From: Tetzosporium hominis
GTDB taxonomy: Bacteria; Bacillota; Bacilli; Bacillales_A; Planococcaceae
DNA length: 64,000 nt
Direction: 5' to 3'
NCBI RefSeq assembly: GCF_002265435.1
Contig: NZ_NOKQ01000196.1
Coordinates: 124,001 to 188,000, forward strand
Part shown: one piece after another, positions 8,403 through 17,173 of the stretch
Numbering within the stretch: the stretch's first letter is position 1
Layout: every line of letters starts with the position of its first letter
The notes under the pieces: model-generated
Seen by the model: the letters and a program-made list of their open reading frames with translations, nothing else
Told to the model about the DNA's origin: nothing
Databases searched by the model: none
Program-made: the position numbers and the translations under genes

Positions 8403-8435
8403 AAAAAGGCAGCCCACTTGTGGCTGCCCTTTTTT
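8403..8435. terminator. Bidirectional terminator between convergent genes
   Basis: GGCAGCC pairs with GGCTGCC around a seven-base loop, flanked by an A run on the left and a T run on the right. It serves the XRE-cupin gene and the convergent coiled-coil gene and overlaps the latter's stop codon. Confidence 0.85.
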
Positions 8436-9381
8436 AACAGGCCTCAACTGCCTGCTCATAATCTAATTTTGCTTTTTCAAGTCCCTGCTCCACTTGTCCC
8501 CGTTGCATCTGCAGATTGCCGATAACTCGAGCAAGCTTGCTTTGAGTTTCCTCGACCTTTGTGATGGAATCATTAATTCGATTATGAATGGACCATTCCG
8601 AAAAAATATCATCAAAGAAGTAATCGGCAAATGTAACAAATGATCCGCGTTCTACAAAGAGTCCTTCTGTGACTCCTTGCTGCACATCTGTCAGCTCAAC
8701 TTCAAAGCGTTGTAGATTTAATTGGGCTTCATGCAGCGCACTTTCCGACTTATCTAAGTCGTCATGTTTCATCATCGTCACAATCATTCCCCCACCTAAG
8801 AACGTATCCCAAGTGGACATCCCATGTGCGTCGTTTAGTTTCTTTAAAGCTTGTCCCAATGAACGTTCTGCGGCTCTACCAGCAAAAATCGCTTCATCAA
8901 GTTCAGTGAGCAATGACTGGTATTCAGAAATGCGCTCAAGTCGGCTTTCTAACTCTCCATATATAGCACTATTTTGAGTTTTAACCCACTGTTCTTTTTC
9001 CTTCAAAAAGGTTTTCCATTCAACTTCAGCATGGTGCACCATCTGTAATTTCAGTTCGAGTGCTGCCGCATCTTCTCTTAAATCGCGAAGCATAGCATCA
9101 TGTTCATTCAGCTTCAGTTCTGCTTTAGCAGCATCTTCAAATTCTTTTTCTCGAAGCTCGTCATGTTTTCCCCGCCATTTCCGAATCACATTGATGAAAG
9201 AAAACCGATCCATCTGATGAAGCTCAAATTGCTCTTTAGAAAATTCTTTTTCTAACTCATTTTTTCTTTTCTCGTGTTCTGTGATCTGTTGCTGTACCGT
9301 ATAAAGCGTTCTTTCTAACCGGGCCTTCTCATCGTAATTCGCACGTAACTGCAGTTGTTTTTCTACTAAAGTTGCTTCCAT
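8434..9381 (-). CDS. Coiled-coil protein of unknown function (315 aa)
   Basis: I do not recognise this protein. It is highly charged and rich in Glu, Lys, Gln and Leu. Heptad-like helices span residues about 5-165 and 200-310, broken by a short Gly-rich hydrophobic segment (FLGGGMIVTMMKHDDLDKSE, about residues 195-215). There is no signal peptide or membrane helix, so it is probably cytoplasmic. AAGGAG lies eight bases before the ATG. It follows the SLH-DacB gene by 63 bp on the same strand; no functional link can be shown. Confidence 0.7.
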   Translation of the reverse strand: MEATLVEKQLQLRANYDEKARLERTLYTVQQQITEHEKRKNELEKEFSKEQFELHQMDRFSFINVIRKWRGKHDELREKEFEDAAKAELKLNEHDAMLRDLREDAAALELKLQMVHHAEVEWKTFLKEKEQWVKTQNSAIYGELESRLERISEYQSLLTELDEAIFAGRAAERSLGQALKKLNDAHGMSTWDTFLGGGMIVTMMKHDDLDKSESALHEAQLNLQRFEVELTDVQQGVTEGLFVERGSFVTFADYFFDDIFSEWSIHNRINDSITKVEETQSKLARVIGNLQMQRGQVEQGLEKAKLDYEQAVEAC

Positions 9382-9444
9382 AATCCCATCTCCTTGAACG
9401 TGTCTAGCTCTTTTACGAACAAGGAGACAAAAAGTTTCCAGTTG

Positions 9445-11517
9445 TTATCGTTTCGCTGCAGAAATAGCCGTGACCAATCTGTCGATATGTGGAATCATTC
9501 CTGTTGGATTTTGATCTGTTAAAATCGAGAAAATCAACTCTTCATTCTCACCAGTCAACGTATACCCAGACAACGATTTCACATGATCCAAGCTTCCTGT
9601 TTTAGCAAGTACTCTTCCCCTGGTAGCAGAACCAGTCAATCGATAACGAAGTGTTCCGCCTATGAGACGATCAGAATTCCCTGCTACAGGTAACGAATAT
9701 TCAAACGTTGGATACCAGGGCTCCTTACGAACTTTTAACAACAAGAGGCTGACTTGATCGGAAGTTAGTCGGTTTCGGTAGGACATACCTGAACCATCGA
9801 TCAACGTCCAGTGATCCATAGTGAGTCCAATACTCTTGCCGTATTCTTTTACAGCTTGGATGCCTGCTGGCCAGCTCCCCGTCCCTTTTTTAACAGCTCC
9901 GATTTGTTTCGTAAAATGCTCCGCCATGGAGTTATTGCTGAGCTTCATATAGACAGGCATTAGTGATTTCAGCGTATCTGATTTTGTTTCAGCCAATTTT
10001 GTTGCTGATGAGGGAACAGTAGAACTAATCAACTGTCCGTAACCAGAGCCAAATGAAATCCCTTCAGCTTGTAAGGCTTTCTTAAATACATCAAGAGCAT
10101 ATCCAGCAGGATTCACTACAGATATCCATTCTTTTTTAGTGGATGCGCCGACTGGAATATTCCCTGTAATCACAATAGTATTCGTCCCAAGGTTTCTAGT
10201 AATTTTTAGAGTGTTCGCAGAACCGCTAGACACGGTCTTAGCTGAGTTGGAAATAGTCATGACAGACGTATAAGGCTCAAGTGTGATCTTTGGTTTAGAA
10301 CCGGAAGAAGTCGGCGATGCCGCTACGATAACGGATCCTGCATCGTAGTCTTTGTTCGGCGCAAGCGTCAATGCCATGGTTTGTGCCGAATAATAGTAAG
10401 GCTCATCTTCAGGCTGCATTTTGTCTGCATAACGAGCACTGTCATACCAGGAACTGTCCCCGACTACATTCCCATTAATTTTCGTAACACCTTTTGCTTT
10501 TAATTGACGAGCAAGGTATTCTAAATCACTCTTCAGTAGCGTAGGATCTCCTTGACCCTTCAAATAGATGTGCCCTCCGAGCGTGCCACTTTTAATCGTG
10601 CTGTTCGTCCAAAGTGATGTCGTGAATCGGTAGTTTTCACCTAATAATTCAAGCGCAGCCGCTCCAGTCATCAATTTTTGATTAGAAGCTGGAGTTACTG
10701 GATTGTAGCGTCCGTATGAGTAGACAACTTGACCCGTCGCAGCTTCTCGAATAGTGATTGAGGTATTTGAAGATTCAAATGCCCACGTGCCCACTTCTTT
10801 ACTTGCAGCACTTTTCACATAGCTGTAATCTACTGCCGGAGGCTTTGGTTCTGGTTCTGGTTCTGGTTCTGGCTCTGGTTCTGGCGGAAGTACGTCCACT
10901 CCTTCAGCCGGACGGAACGTCTCATCAAGAACTCGTGCCAGGAAAGCTGCAAAATGTTCTCGAGAAACCGGAGCTATAAGGCCAAAAGTTCCGTCACCGT
11001 AACCCAAGGTAATCCGTTCATTGACGAGAATTGATACATAGGAATAGAACACGCTAGTCGCTTTGACATCGCGGAAATAATTTGCTTCTTCTCCCGTACT
11101 TGATAAATCGTATGTTTCTGTAAGGATGACAGCTAGTTCCCCACGTGTCAATTTACCATTCGGATCGAAATAGCGTGTTCCGTCTTTTGCTACTTTTCCG
11201 TTGATGATACCCAGTTCCACTGCACGAGCAATCTCATAATATCCTTTAGACTCTGGTGTAATATCTGTAAGTCCTGGATTTTTAACCGTACTAGTGAAAT
11301 CATCGATATCTCGAATGAGCATTTGCACGGCATGCAACCGACTGACGGATTGCTTCGGCTTGTATGTACCATTTGGATAACCCGCAATAATCTGTCGATC
11401 GGTCAAAAAGTGAATCTCATCTGAAAAACCGCTGACATCTTTAAAATGATCAGCCGAGGCAACTGGAGCTAAAACGAAAAACAATGCAACAATAAATACC
11501 ACTATACGCTTGTACAT
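9445..11517 (-). CDS. dacB: SLH-domain D-alanyl-D-alanine carboxypeptidase (peptidase S13, PBP4/DacB type)
   Basis: The 690-residue product starts with a signal peptide (cleavage after VASA). Three SLH repeats (about residues 24-200) follow, which bind secondary cell-wall polymers. Next comes a Pro-Glu linker (about 211-226) and a penicillin-binding peptidase domain. S13 motifs are present: SNQK with Ser278 and Lys281, SNN in LSNNSMAEHF, and KTG near the C-terminus (LAKTGSLDHV). It should trim or cleave peptidoglycan stem peptides at the cell surface. The ATG at 11517 follows GGGAGGTCTTC; the ORF can be extended to 11547 but without a ribosome binding site. SLH anchoring of a class C PBP is less usual than plain secretion. 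Confidence 0.9.
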   Translation of the reverse strand: MYKRIVVFIVALFFVLAPVASADHFKDVSGFSDEIHFLTDRQIIAGYPNGTYKPKQSVSRLHAVQMLIRDIDDFTSTVKNPGLTDITPESKGYYEIARAVELGIINGKVAKDGTRYFDPNGKLTRGELAVILTETYDLSSTGEEANYFRDVKATSVFYSYVSILVNERITLGYGDGTFGLIAPVSREHFAAFLARVLDETFRPAEGVDVLPPEPEPEPEPEPEPKPPAVDYSYVKSAASKEVGTWAFESSNTSITIREAATGQVVYSYGRYNPVTPASNQKLMTGAAALELLGENYRFTTSLWTNSTIKSGTLGGHIYLKGQGDPTLLKSDLEYLARQLKAKGVTKINGNVVGDSSWYDSARYADKMQPEDEPYYYSAQTMALTLAPNKDYDAGSVIVAASPTSSGSKPKITLEPYTSVMTISNSAKTVSSGSANTLKITRNLGTNTIVITGNIPVGASTKKEWISVVNPAGYALDVFKKALQAEGISFGSGYGQLISSTVPSSATKLAETKSDTLKSLMPVYMKLSNNSMAEHFTKQIGAVKKGTGSWPAGIQAVKEYGKSIGLTMDHWTLIDGSGMSYRNRLTSDQVSLLLLKVRKEPWYPTFEYSLPVAGNSDRLIGGTLRYRLTGSATRGRVLAKTGSLDHVKSLSGYTLTGENEELIFSILTDQNPTGMIPHIDRLVTAISAAKR
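10847..10884 (-). repeat. Hexanucleotide repeat encoding the Pro-Glu linker of DacB
   Basis: About six near-perfect copies of a 6-bp unit (GGTTCT on the plus strand) encode alternating Pro-Glu. Slippage would add or remove dipeptides without breaking the frame, so linker length could vary between strains. Confidence 0.85.
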
Positions 11518-11591
11518 GAAGACCTCCCAAAATTTAGTATTACTCAAATCATACTAAATATACGTCTTTAAATCACCGCTACAATAGACCC

Positions 11592-11620
11592 AAAAAAATC
11601 CAGCCGATAGTGGCTGGATT
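11592..11620 (-). terminator. Terminator of the SEC-C gene
   Basis: AATCCAGCC pairs with GGCTGGATT around five bases, followed by a run of T on the minus strand. It lies 14 bp beyond the SEC-C stop. Confidence 0.85.
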
Positions 11621-11634
11621 TACAATGGGCAAGT

Positions 11635-12714
11635 TTATTTACCGCAACATTTTTTATATTTTTTCCCGCTACCACAAGGGCATGGCTCGTTTCGTCCGAC
11701 AGCTTTCGTTACCGGTGTCGCAGCTGCAACAGGTTCATTACGAGAGATGTCATTAGGCGCATGACCTTTTAATAGCCAACGCGGAGTTGAGTTCGCAAGT
11801 TTTGTGACATAGCTTGTAAACTCTGCCGCCTCCGCCTTCGAAGAGAACTCAAAAGATTCTACCAGGTTCTGAATGACTTCGTGGAAGGTTAATTCGTTTC
11901 GAATATCGATGACTGTAAGACCCAATAGATCTTGCACGTCCTCTTTAGCAACTCGGAACGTTTTCATTAAGTACTTTTCGAAACGTTCGTACTCTTTCGT
12001 CTTTGCGAGTTCTCCTCGTTTTCCAAGTTCCAGTAGCTGCTCTTTTGTAGCTTCTACTGGATGGATAGAAGGGCGAGTGTCTATTCCTGCAAGCATTTCT
12101 TCGGGCTCATCTACCATTAAATCCGAAATCCATTTATCAGTTACTTCAAAGTAATCCTCAAAGTCATTGAACTCGTTTATAAGCTTAGTAACGGTTGAGC
12201 CTTGAAGGCGTGCACTGATCATCCCTAGTGCCTCTAACTTCTCATAAAGCTCTGTCCATCTTAGAACACCGAAGGTTTCAAGAAGTCCTTTTGTGACGAA
12301 GATTAATTCATCATTTTCTTTGATGATTCGCTGAGCGTCCAAATCTTGCGCAGCTTCAAGAATTCGTGAACGATACTCACTCGGCATCACTACTACTTGT
12401 TTTCCTTCATGTATGCTCGGGAATGCTAGAGAAGTTTTCATGTACCAACTGATTCGCAGTCTATTGGCTTGCGCATACTCCATATATCCTGACTTTGCCA
12501 TGCGTTTTAGCTCGTCGAAGCGGACACGGTCCATCAACTGCATAGCTCCGTCAAAGAGCAGTTGTTGTTCATCCACTAAAACTTCAATTAATTTCGGCTT
12601 GTTCAGTTTGCTGACACCTTTAATATCAGCAAATTTCCGAATCTTATCTAAATCATATTTCGTTACGGTCGCTAAGATTTCATTTAAAGTAAAATCCATT
12701 TCATGTGTAGTCAT
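11635..12714 (-). CDS. SEC-C metal-binding motif protein with Rho N-terminal-like region
   Basis: The 359-residue protein ends in a SEC-C zinc motif ([18 protein letters not shown]), as in SecA tails and many stand-alone proteins. Near the N-terminus a SAP/Rho-N-like segment ([29 protein letters not shown]) suggests nucleic-acid contact. The middle is helical and shows no catalytic motif that I recognise. The ATG at 12714 has AAAGGA eight bases upstream, while the ATG at 12723 sits directly on that ribosome binding site. Function unknown; cytoplasmic. Confidence 0.75.
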   Translation of the reverse strand: MTTHEMDFTLNEILATVTKYDLDKIRKFADIKGVSKLNKPKLIEVLVDEQQLLFDGAMQLMDRVRFDELKRMAKSGYMEYAQANRLRISWYMKTSLAFPSIHEGKQVVVMPSEYRSRILEAAQDLDAQRIIKENDELIFVTKGLLETFGVLRWTELYEKLEALGMISARLQGSTVTKLINEFNDFEDYFEVTDKWISDLMVDEPEEMLAGIDTRPSIHPVEATKEQLLELGKRGELAKTKEYERFEKYLMKTFRVAKEDVQDLLGLTVIDIRNELTFHEVIQNLVESFEFSSKAEAAEFTSYVTKLANSTPRWLLKGHAPNDISRNEPVAAATPVTKAVGRNEPCPCGSGKKYKKCCGK

Positions 12715-12966
12715 AGTTCTCATCCTTTTATCGAATTCATTCGTTCATGTCTTGCTCCACTCTCTAGTATACTCGATTTTCAAGAGGTCTGACATGTTAG
12801 TTTCATTTCGATTTGATGACGAAAGACTTTCTTATACTAAAGTGACAAAGTTAGACAAAAGCATTATACTGAAATTACATGTAAAGACAGTTGCTCGGCC
12901 TCGGTGTCCTACTACGTTGCCCATGTCACGGAAATCTATCATTTCCACATGAGGAAGGAGCGGCTT

Positions 12967-13308
12967 ATGAATTCACATGAGTTGAGAGAATGGATGGACA
13001 CACACGGTATTATCAATAGAACGATTTCAGGTTTTTGGAATTACTTATACTCGTTTAAAAACGAAGAGCCCCTTCAGTTTGAAATCAGTTATCCTTTAAT
13101 GGAGATGGATCAACTAGAACCACATTTAAGTTCGGTTTCGTTTACGATGAATTACCAATACGAAGAACGAATCGAGCTTGTAACGTGTGCCTTAGTCATT
13201 ACATACAACGACAAAAAAGTAGGCATGTACGAGTCGCTTTATTCTCTTGCTGGCGACGATCTAGACGACTTCTTAAAAATTTCCTATCCTAGCAGCTTGC
13301 CTGCTTAA
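12967..13308 (+). CDS. Hypothetical protein (113 aa)
   Basis: I do not recognise this small acidic soluble protein. It starts MNSHELREWMDTHG and has alternating hydrophobic strands (FEISYPLMEMD, FTMNYQYEERIELVTCALVI), suggesting a compact alpha/beta fold. There is no signal peptide. AGGAAGGAG lies six bases before the ATG at 12967, which decides the start against an upstream in-frame ATG at 12904. It is convergent with the TipA-like regulator and shares a terminator with it. Confidence 0.7.
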   Translation: MNSHELREWMDTHGIINRTISGFWNYLYSFKNEEPLQFEISYPLMEMDQLEPHLSSVSFTMNYQYEERIELVTCALVITYNDKKVGMYESLYSLAGDDLDDFLKISYPSSLPA

Positions 13309-13333
13309 AAAAAGGCCGATTTGGCCTTTTTTA
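13307..13333. terminator. Bidirectional terminator
   Basis: An A run, AGGCC, a five-base loop, GGCCT and a T run form a symmetric terminator between convergent genes. Confidence 0.8.
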
Positions 13334-14083
13334 TTTTGTATGAAAATGAATAGCATCTCGTAAAAACTGCGTCGCACCGTCACGGTGTTTATCATAATAG
13401 GCTGTAAAGCGAGGATCCGCTACATACATTTCAGCAAGTCCTTGATGTGCTTGTTCTGAGTAAGAAGGCCAACTGTAAGATAACCACTGCTTGTGCAACT
13501 CAACCGCTTCTTTTGCATGGCCTCCCTCAACATTGTTGTCTTCCATAGCTAGCACTAACTCTTTGATAAGTTGAGTTTCTGTTTCCTGCATTTTTTGAAA
13601 TTGCGTCTCTGTTAGACCCATCATTTTGTCATTACTTGAATCGACTACTTCATCCCCATAAGCTTCACGCACTTCTTTTCCATAAGTTTGTTCGTTCTCT
13701 GCAATCCAAGTTTTCTTCAATCCTTCAAACTTTTCCGCATGGCTCATTTTTCTTCCACCTTTCTTTTCTTCTATGGTTTTGGTGAGCGTTCCGATTACTA
13801 TCTTTAAACGACGCTGCTTTTGTTGCAAAGCGAGCAAGTGTGTTTCAAGTAGGTTCACATCCTGTTGCGACCCCTCTACTAATTTCCCAATTTCCTGAAG
13901 AGGCACATCTAATTCTTTATAGAACAGGATTTGTTGCAAGCGGTCCACCTCTGCCTCTCCATAAAGCCGATACCCCGCTTCTGTATACTTGCTTGGTGCG
14001 AGCAGACCTATATCGTCGTAGTGCCTAAGAGTGCGTGTGCTGACACCTGAAAGGTCTGCGAATTGTTTAATAGTGTAGTGCAT
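13331..14083 (-). CDS. MerR-family regulator with TipAS-like effector domain
   Basis: The 250-residue protein begins with a MerR DNA-binding domain (YTIKQFADLSGVSTRTLRHY, GLLAPSKYTEAGYRLYG) and a dimerisation coiled coil (about 75-112). Residues about 115-250 form a TipAS-type domain, the part of TipA that binds thiopeptide antibiotics (HKQWLSYSWP, YVADPRFTAYYDKHRDGAT). B. subtilis Mta has the same architecture and activates multidrug transporters. No transporter gene is adjacent, so its target is elsewhere or its own promoter. GGAGG precedes the ATG. Confidence 0.85.
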   Translation of the reverse strand: MHYTIKQFADLSGVSTRTLRHYDDIGLLAPSKYTEAGYRLYGEAEVDRLQQILFYKELDVPLQEIGKLVEGSQQDVNLLETHLLALQQKQRRLKIVIGTLTKTIEEKKGGRKMSHAEKFEGLKKTWIAENEQTYGKEVREAYGDEVVDSSNDKMMGLTETQFQKMQETETQLIKELVLAMEDNNVEGGHAKEAVELHKQWLSYSWPSYSEQAHQGLAEMYVADPRFTAYYDKHRDGATQFLRDAIHFHTK

Positions 14084-14160
14084 CTTCCCTCACCTCCTTA
14101 AGAAGAGTGTAAACGTTGACGTAGCGTTAAGGTCAAGTGGTTCAAGAGAAGATTTTTGGG

Positions 14161-14257
14161 TTGGCATGATTTATCCTGGCTTGACGCGATCCACCCCGAT
14201 GTTTTAGAGTCCAGTTTGGCACAATTCACCCAAATGTTGGCGCGATCCATCCCAACC
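14161..14257. repeat. Degenerate 21-bp repeat array (TTGGCRCGATYCA core)
   Basis: Units start at 14161, 14182, 14216 and 14237. They share a core of the form TTGGCACGATCCACCC with many changes; the spacing between units 2 and 3 is 34 bp (21 + 13), so one unit is shortened or degenerate. The array lies between the TipA-like gene and the terminator of the flagellar operon. Confidence 0.7.
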
Positions 14258-14274
14258 TCACCGAAAATCCCCAT

Positions 14275-14302
14275 AAAAAACAGCCCTTGCATCCGCAAGG
14301 GC
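14275..14302 (-). terminator. Terminator of the large flagellar operon
   Basis: GCCCTTGC pairs with GCAAGGGC around a four-base loop, followed on the minus strand by GTTTTTTAT. It lies nine bases past the PilZ gene stop and closes the 26-gene flgB-to-PilZ operon. Confidence 0.88.
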
Positions 14303-14311
14303 CACATTTCC

Positions 14312-14671
14312 TCATTCCATCTCCAAATAAGGCTTCGCTTTTCGAATCGCATAGCGATTGAGCTCGCGAAATAGCTGATTGAACTGTTCTCGGTTCTCTG
14401 AAAACTGAATCCCGTAGTGTGTAAACTCCGGATGAACCACTTTTCGGATCACAGTTCCCGGTACAGAAAATGGTACGGAATTTAATTTAAAATCTAAAAA
14501 AAGTCTCGATTTGGTTGAGAGTTCCAAGTCGCTCTCCACTAGAGCTCCTTGTGAACTAATATCTAACAAGCGCACCGTGACCCCACCTTGTCCTAACAGG
14601 GTCAATTTCCCCCAAACGGTTTCGGTAAACGAAACACGAAATAACTCTCGGCGATTCTCTCTTGATTGCAC
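14312..14671 (-). CDS. Single-domain PilZ protein (c-di-GMP receptor), last gene of the flagellar operon
   Basis: This 119-residue protein is essentially one PilZ domain. Both c-di-GMP-binding motifs are visible: RxxxR at residues 4-8 (RENRR, overlapping a second at 8-12) and DxSxxG at 37-42 (DISSQG). It lacks the YcgR N-terminal domain found in B. subtilis DgrA/YpfA. In flagellar clusters PilZ proteins slow the motor or alter export when c-di-GMP is high; that role is inferred from position. It lies two bases behind the YaaR-like gene. Confidence 0.85.
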   Translation of the reverse strand: MQSRENRRELFRVSFTETVWGKLTLLGQGGVTVRLLDISSQGALVESDLELSTKSRLFLDFKLNSVPFSVPGTVIRKVVHPEFTHYGIQFSENREQFNQLFRELNRYAIRKAKPYLEME

Positions 14672-14673
14672 GC

Positions 14674-15102
14674 CTACCCTCTCCTATCCACTAAAATCCC
14701 TTTTAGTTCCCCAATTAACGCAAGCATCTCTAGATGTGTCGCTTCGTTCGTCAAAACCTTTTGATACATCTCCACAAGCTTAGCATCTACAATGCGTACG
14801 ATTTGTTGCTGATTCCCTGTTCGGTGACTGCTTTGTTCCACTACCGCATAGGCTTGATGTGAAAGCTCTTCTACCACTTGTTTCACAGCTTGTTTATAGC
14901 GGTAGAAGGACTCCATCTTCTTGGATTCCGCAAATTGACTACCACAATTATCCAACTCCTCGAACAACCTGTCAAGAAGGTTTTCAGATTGTTTCATCTG
15001 TTTGACGGCTAGAAGACTACCAAATTTAGTACTGGCTACTTGTGAGGTTCGGGAAGGATCTGGAGCTACTAGACGAGTGGCTTGGAATGGTTGTACTTTC
15101 AT
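14674..15102 (-). CDS. YaaR family protein (DUF327)
   Basis: The 142-residue protein matches the YaaR/DUF327 pattern: an N-terminal disordered start, the helix LLDRLFEELDNCGSQFAESK, the conserved YRYKQAVKQVVEEL segment, and an end of the type LEMLALIGELKGILVD. The family is found in Bacillales and Clostridia, often beside flagellar genes; its function is not established. The ATG overlaps the end of the SwrB-like gene, so the two are translationally coupled. Confidence 0.75.
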   Translation of the reverse strand: MKVQPFQATRLVAPDPSRTSQVASTKFGSLLAVKQMKQSENLLDRLFEELDNCGSQFAESKKMESFYRYKQAVKQVVEELSHQAYAVVEQSSHRTGNQQQIVRIVDAKLVEMYQKVLTNEATHLEMLALIGELKGILVDRRG

Positions 15103-15539
15103 AAAAGTCGTTCCTTTCGAGCCATATAGATAAGCAGATTGATTTCGCTTTGTGGTCTCCCTAACTGTTCCGATATTTCGGCTGCTGATAGACCTTGCTG
15201 ATCCATAGTAAAAATCTGTTCAATGATAGCATCTGTAGGCTCAGAAGTTGACACAATAGGACCAGTATCAACTCGTGCAGCTTCTCTGTCGCTCTCCAAA
15301 GTAAGTGACTCATCCTGAACTTCAAAATTTCGGACAGGCGCTTCTGACTCACTACGAGGTGCAACCAATGCTTCCACAGTTGCCAACAATTCTGCATTTT
15401 TTTCGTCCATTGCTTCTATATAGATAGCCAACTGCTGTTCCAGCTCGATTTGATAGCGCTGCATCTTCTTAAGTTGCACAACTAAATAAGCCGTAGTTGC
15501 GGAAAGAGCAATAATAACGAGCATCCATATAGGTTCCAT
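15099..15539 (-). CDS. swrB: SwrB-like membrane protein downstream of sigD
   Basis: The 146-residue product has one N-terminal membrane helix (about residues 4-23, WMLVIIALSATTAYLVVQL), a short coiled coil, a disordered acidic middle and a C-terminal helix-turn-helix-like segment (GLSAAEISEQLGRPQSEIN). Topology and its place directly behind the motility sigma factor match SwrB (YlxL) of B. subtilis, which promotes FliP/export-gate assembly and swarming. Primary sequence is weakly conserved in this family, so the name rests partly on position. Confidence 0.65.
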   Translation of the reverse strand: MEPIWMLVIIALSATTAYLVVQLKKMQRYQIELEQQLAIYIEAMDEKNAELLATVEALVAPRSESEAPVRNFEVQDESLTLESDREAARVDTGPIVSTSEPTDAIIEQIFTMDQQGLSAAEISEQLGRPQSEINLLIYMARKERLL

Positions 15540-15551
15540 AACTGATCTCTC

Positions 15552-16304
15552 CTAATATTCGAGTACGTCGTAAACTGATTGCCGAAGTCGTGCCATCGCT
15601 TTCGAGTGAAGCTGGGAAACTCGCGACACACTAACACCTAAAATTTCTGCGATTTCTGTAAAGCGCATCTCTTCTTGATAGGCCAGAGCTACGACGAGTT
15701 TTTCTTTTTCCGGCAACCGATGAATAGACTCCTCTATTTGAGAAAACAATGCACTGCGTACTAATTTTTTCTCGGGATTGATCGGCTGGTTGATGGCGAC
15801 CTCTACATCAATCTCGGCTTCCTGAAACGCTTCTTGGTGAATACTACTTACAACGGCGAGAGAAGAATGGCGAACGACTCGCTTTACTTCAGCAACATGC
15901 ATCTCAAGGTAGTCGGCGACCTCTTCATCCGTTACTTCTCGCTGATGGACTTGTTGAAGTTTGATGGTGGCTCGGTCAATCTTTTTCACTTGATCTCGAA
16001 GACCACGTGGCAACCAGTCAAGTTTTCGCAACCCATCTAAGACAGCACCCTTGATTCGCCAAGTGGCATAAGTTTCAAACTTTGTTGAAAACGAAGTCTC
16101 GTACTTTTTCAAAGCATCTAGTAGACCAAGTAGCGCCAGACTTCGAATTTCATCTCGGTCCACTGTTGGAGGCACTTGAAGACTGATTCGGTGCGTGACA
16201 TAGTCCACAAGAGGCATGTACCGTTCTACGAGCAGATTGCCAAGTTCCGGGTCTTGTGATTTTTGCCAATCGATCAATTGTATAGTTTCCTCTTGTACAG
16301 CCAT
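15552..16304 (-). CDS. sigD: Flagellar RNA polymerase sigma factor SigD/FliA (sigma-28)
   Basis: The 250-residue product has the sigma-28 regions: region 2 (YMPLVDYVTHRI, FETYATWRIKGAVLDGLRK, LDWLPRG), region 3, and region 4 (EKEKLVVALAYQEEMRFTEI, LGVSVSRVSQLHSKAMARLR). It transcribes late flagellar genes; four matching promoters (TAAA-N15-NCCGATAN) are found in this window. The ATG at 16304 follows GGAGG by eight bases; a GTG at 16313 overlaps that site. Unlike Bacillus, no che genes lie between flhG and sigD. Confidence 0.96.
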   Translation of the reverse strand: MAVQEETIQLIDWQKSQDPELGNLLVERYMPLVDYVTHRISLQVPPTVDRDEIRSLALLGLLDALKKYETSFSTKFETYATWRIKGAVLDGLRKLDWLPRGLRDQVKKIDRATIKLQQVHQREVTDEEVADYLEMHVAEVKRVVRHSSLAVVSSIHQEAFQEAEIDVEVAINQPINPEKKLVRSALFSQIEESIHRLPEKEKLVVALAYQEEMRFTEIAEILGVSVSRVSQLHSKAMARLRQSVYDVLEY

Positions 16305-16317
16305 GTCGTGCACCTCC

Positions 16318-17172
16318 TTATTTCATTGTCATCCATTTCTTGAAGAAACCTGAAATCCCAGTAGTTTGTTGGACAGGCTCACCTACCAGTTGATGAGCAA
16401 GTCTTTCTATCGAGCGGGATGTTTGGCTCCGCGGTGCATACAACAAATACGGGATTTGTAATTTAATTGCTTGGGAGATGTCACTGTCTTTGTAGACAAA
16501 TCCTACTACTGGTAAGTCCCGTTGTAAAAATTCCTTACACACCTTTTGGAATTGATGTGCCGTCTGTTTACCTTCAGTAAGTGAAGCAATCTGATTGATT
16601 ACTACTCTACAAGGAAACTGCGGTTGATGATGATGCAACATTTTTACGATTGAGTACGCGTCAGTGAGAGCTGTCGGTTCAGGTGTTGTCACAATAAGTG
16701 TATCTTTAGCGGCTTTTAAAAAAGCCAATTGGACTTCCGTCAATCCAGCTCCTGTATCTAGGAAGATCCAGTCAAAGCTAGCTTCAAGCTCATCCATCGC
16801 ATCGAAGAAATGGCTTAACTCTTGTGGTCGCCACTGTAACATTTCAGTAAACCCACTGCCTCCAGCCAACACTCGGAGACCATGTGGTCCGTGGATCATC
16901 GCTTGTTCAATAGACACGGTCCCTGCTTTGACATCTGCAATGGAGTATGTGGCATTCGCACCAAGAAGCGTCTCTAAATTGCCGAACCCAAAATCAAGGT
17001 CTAAAATCGCGACTCGCTTCCCTAACTTGGACAGCGCAATACCTAAGTTTAACGTCAAGGTAGATTTCCCGACACCGCCTTTTCCACTTGCTACTGCGAC
17101 CATTCGAGAAAATCGTGCGGGTGATTCTTCCGTTTCTTGCATCAATGCTCGAAGATGATGCGCTTGATCCAT
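16318..17172 (-). CDS. flhG: Flagellar number/placement ATPase FlhG (YlxH, MinD-like)
   Basis: The 284-residue product begins with DQAHHLR, the N-terminal motif of FlhG that activates the FlhF GTPase. It is followed by the deviant Walker A GKGGVGKST (from residue 30) and a MinD-type switch (DLDFGFGNLETLLG, DTGAGL). It ends with a short basic amphipathic tail. With FlhF it sets the number and position of flagella. GGGGAGG precedes the ATG. Confidence 0.94.
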   Translation of the reverse strand: MDQAHHLRALMQETEESPARFSRMVAVASGKGGVGKSTLTLNLGIALSKLGKRVAILDLDFGFGNLETLLGANATYSIADVKAGTVSIEQAMIHGPHGLRVLAGGSGFTEMLQWRPQELSHFFDAMDELEASFDWIFLDTGAGLTEVQLAFLKAAKDTLIVTTPEPTALTDAYSIVKMLHHHQPQFPCRVVINQIASLTEGKQTAHQFQKVCKEFLQRDLPVVGFVYKDSDISQAIKLQIPYLLYAPRSQTSRSIERLAHQLVGEPVQQTTGISGFFKKWMTMK

Positions 17173-17173
17173 T

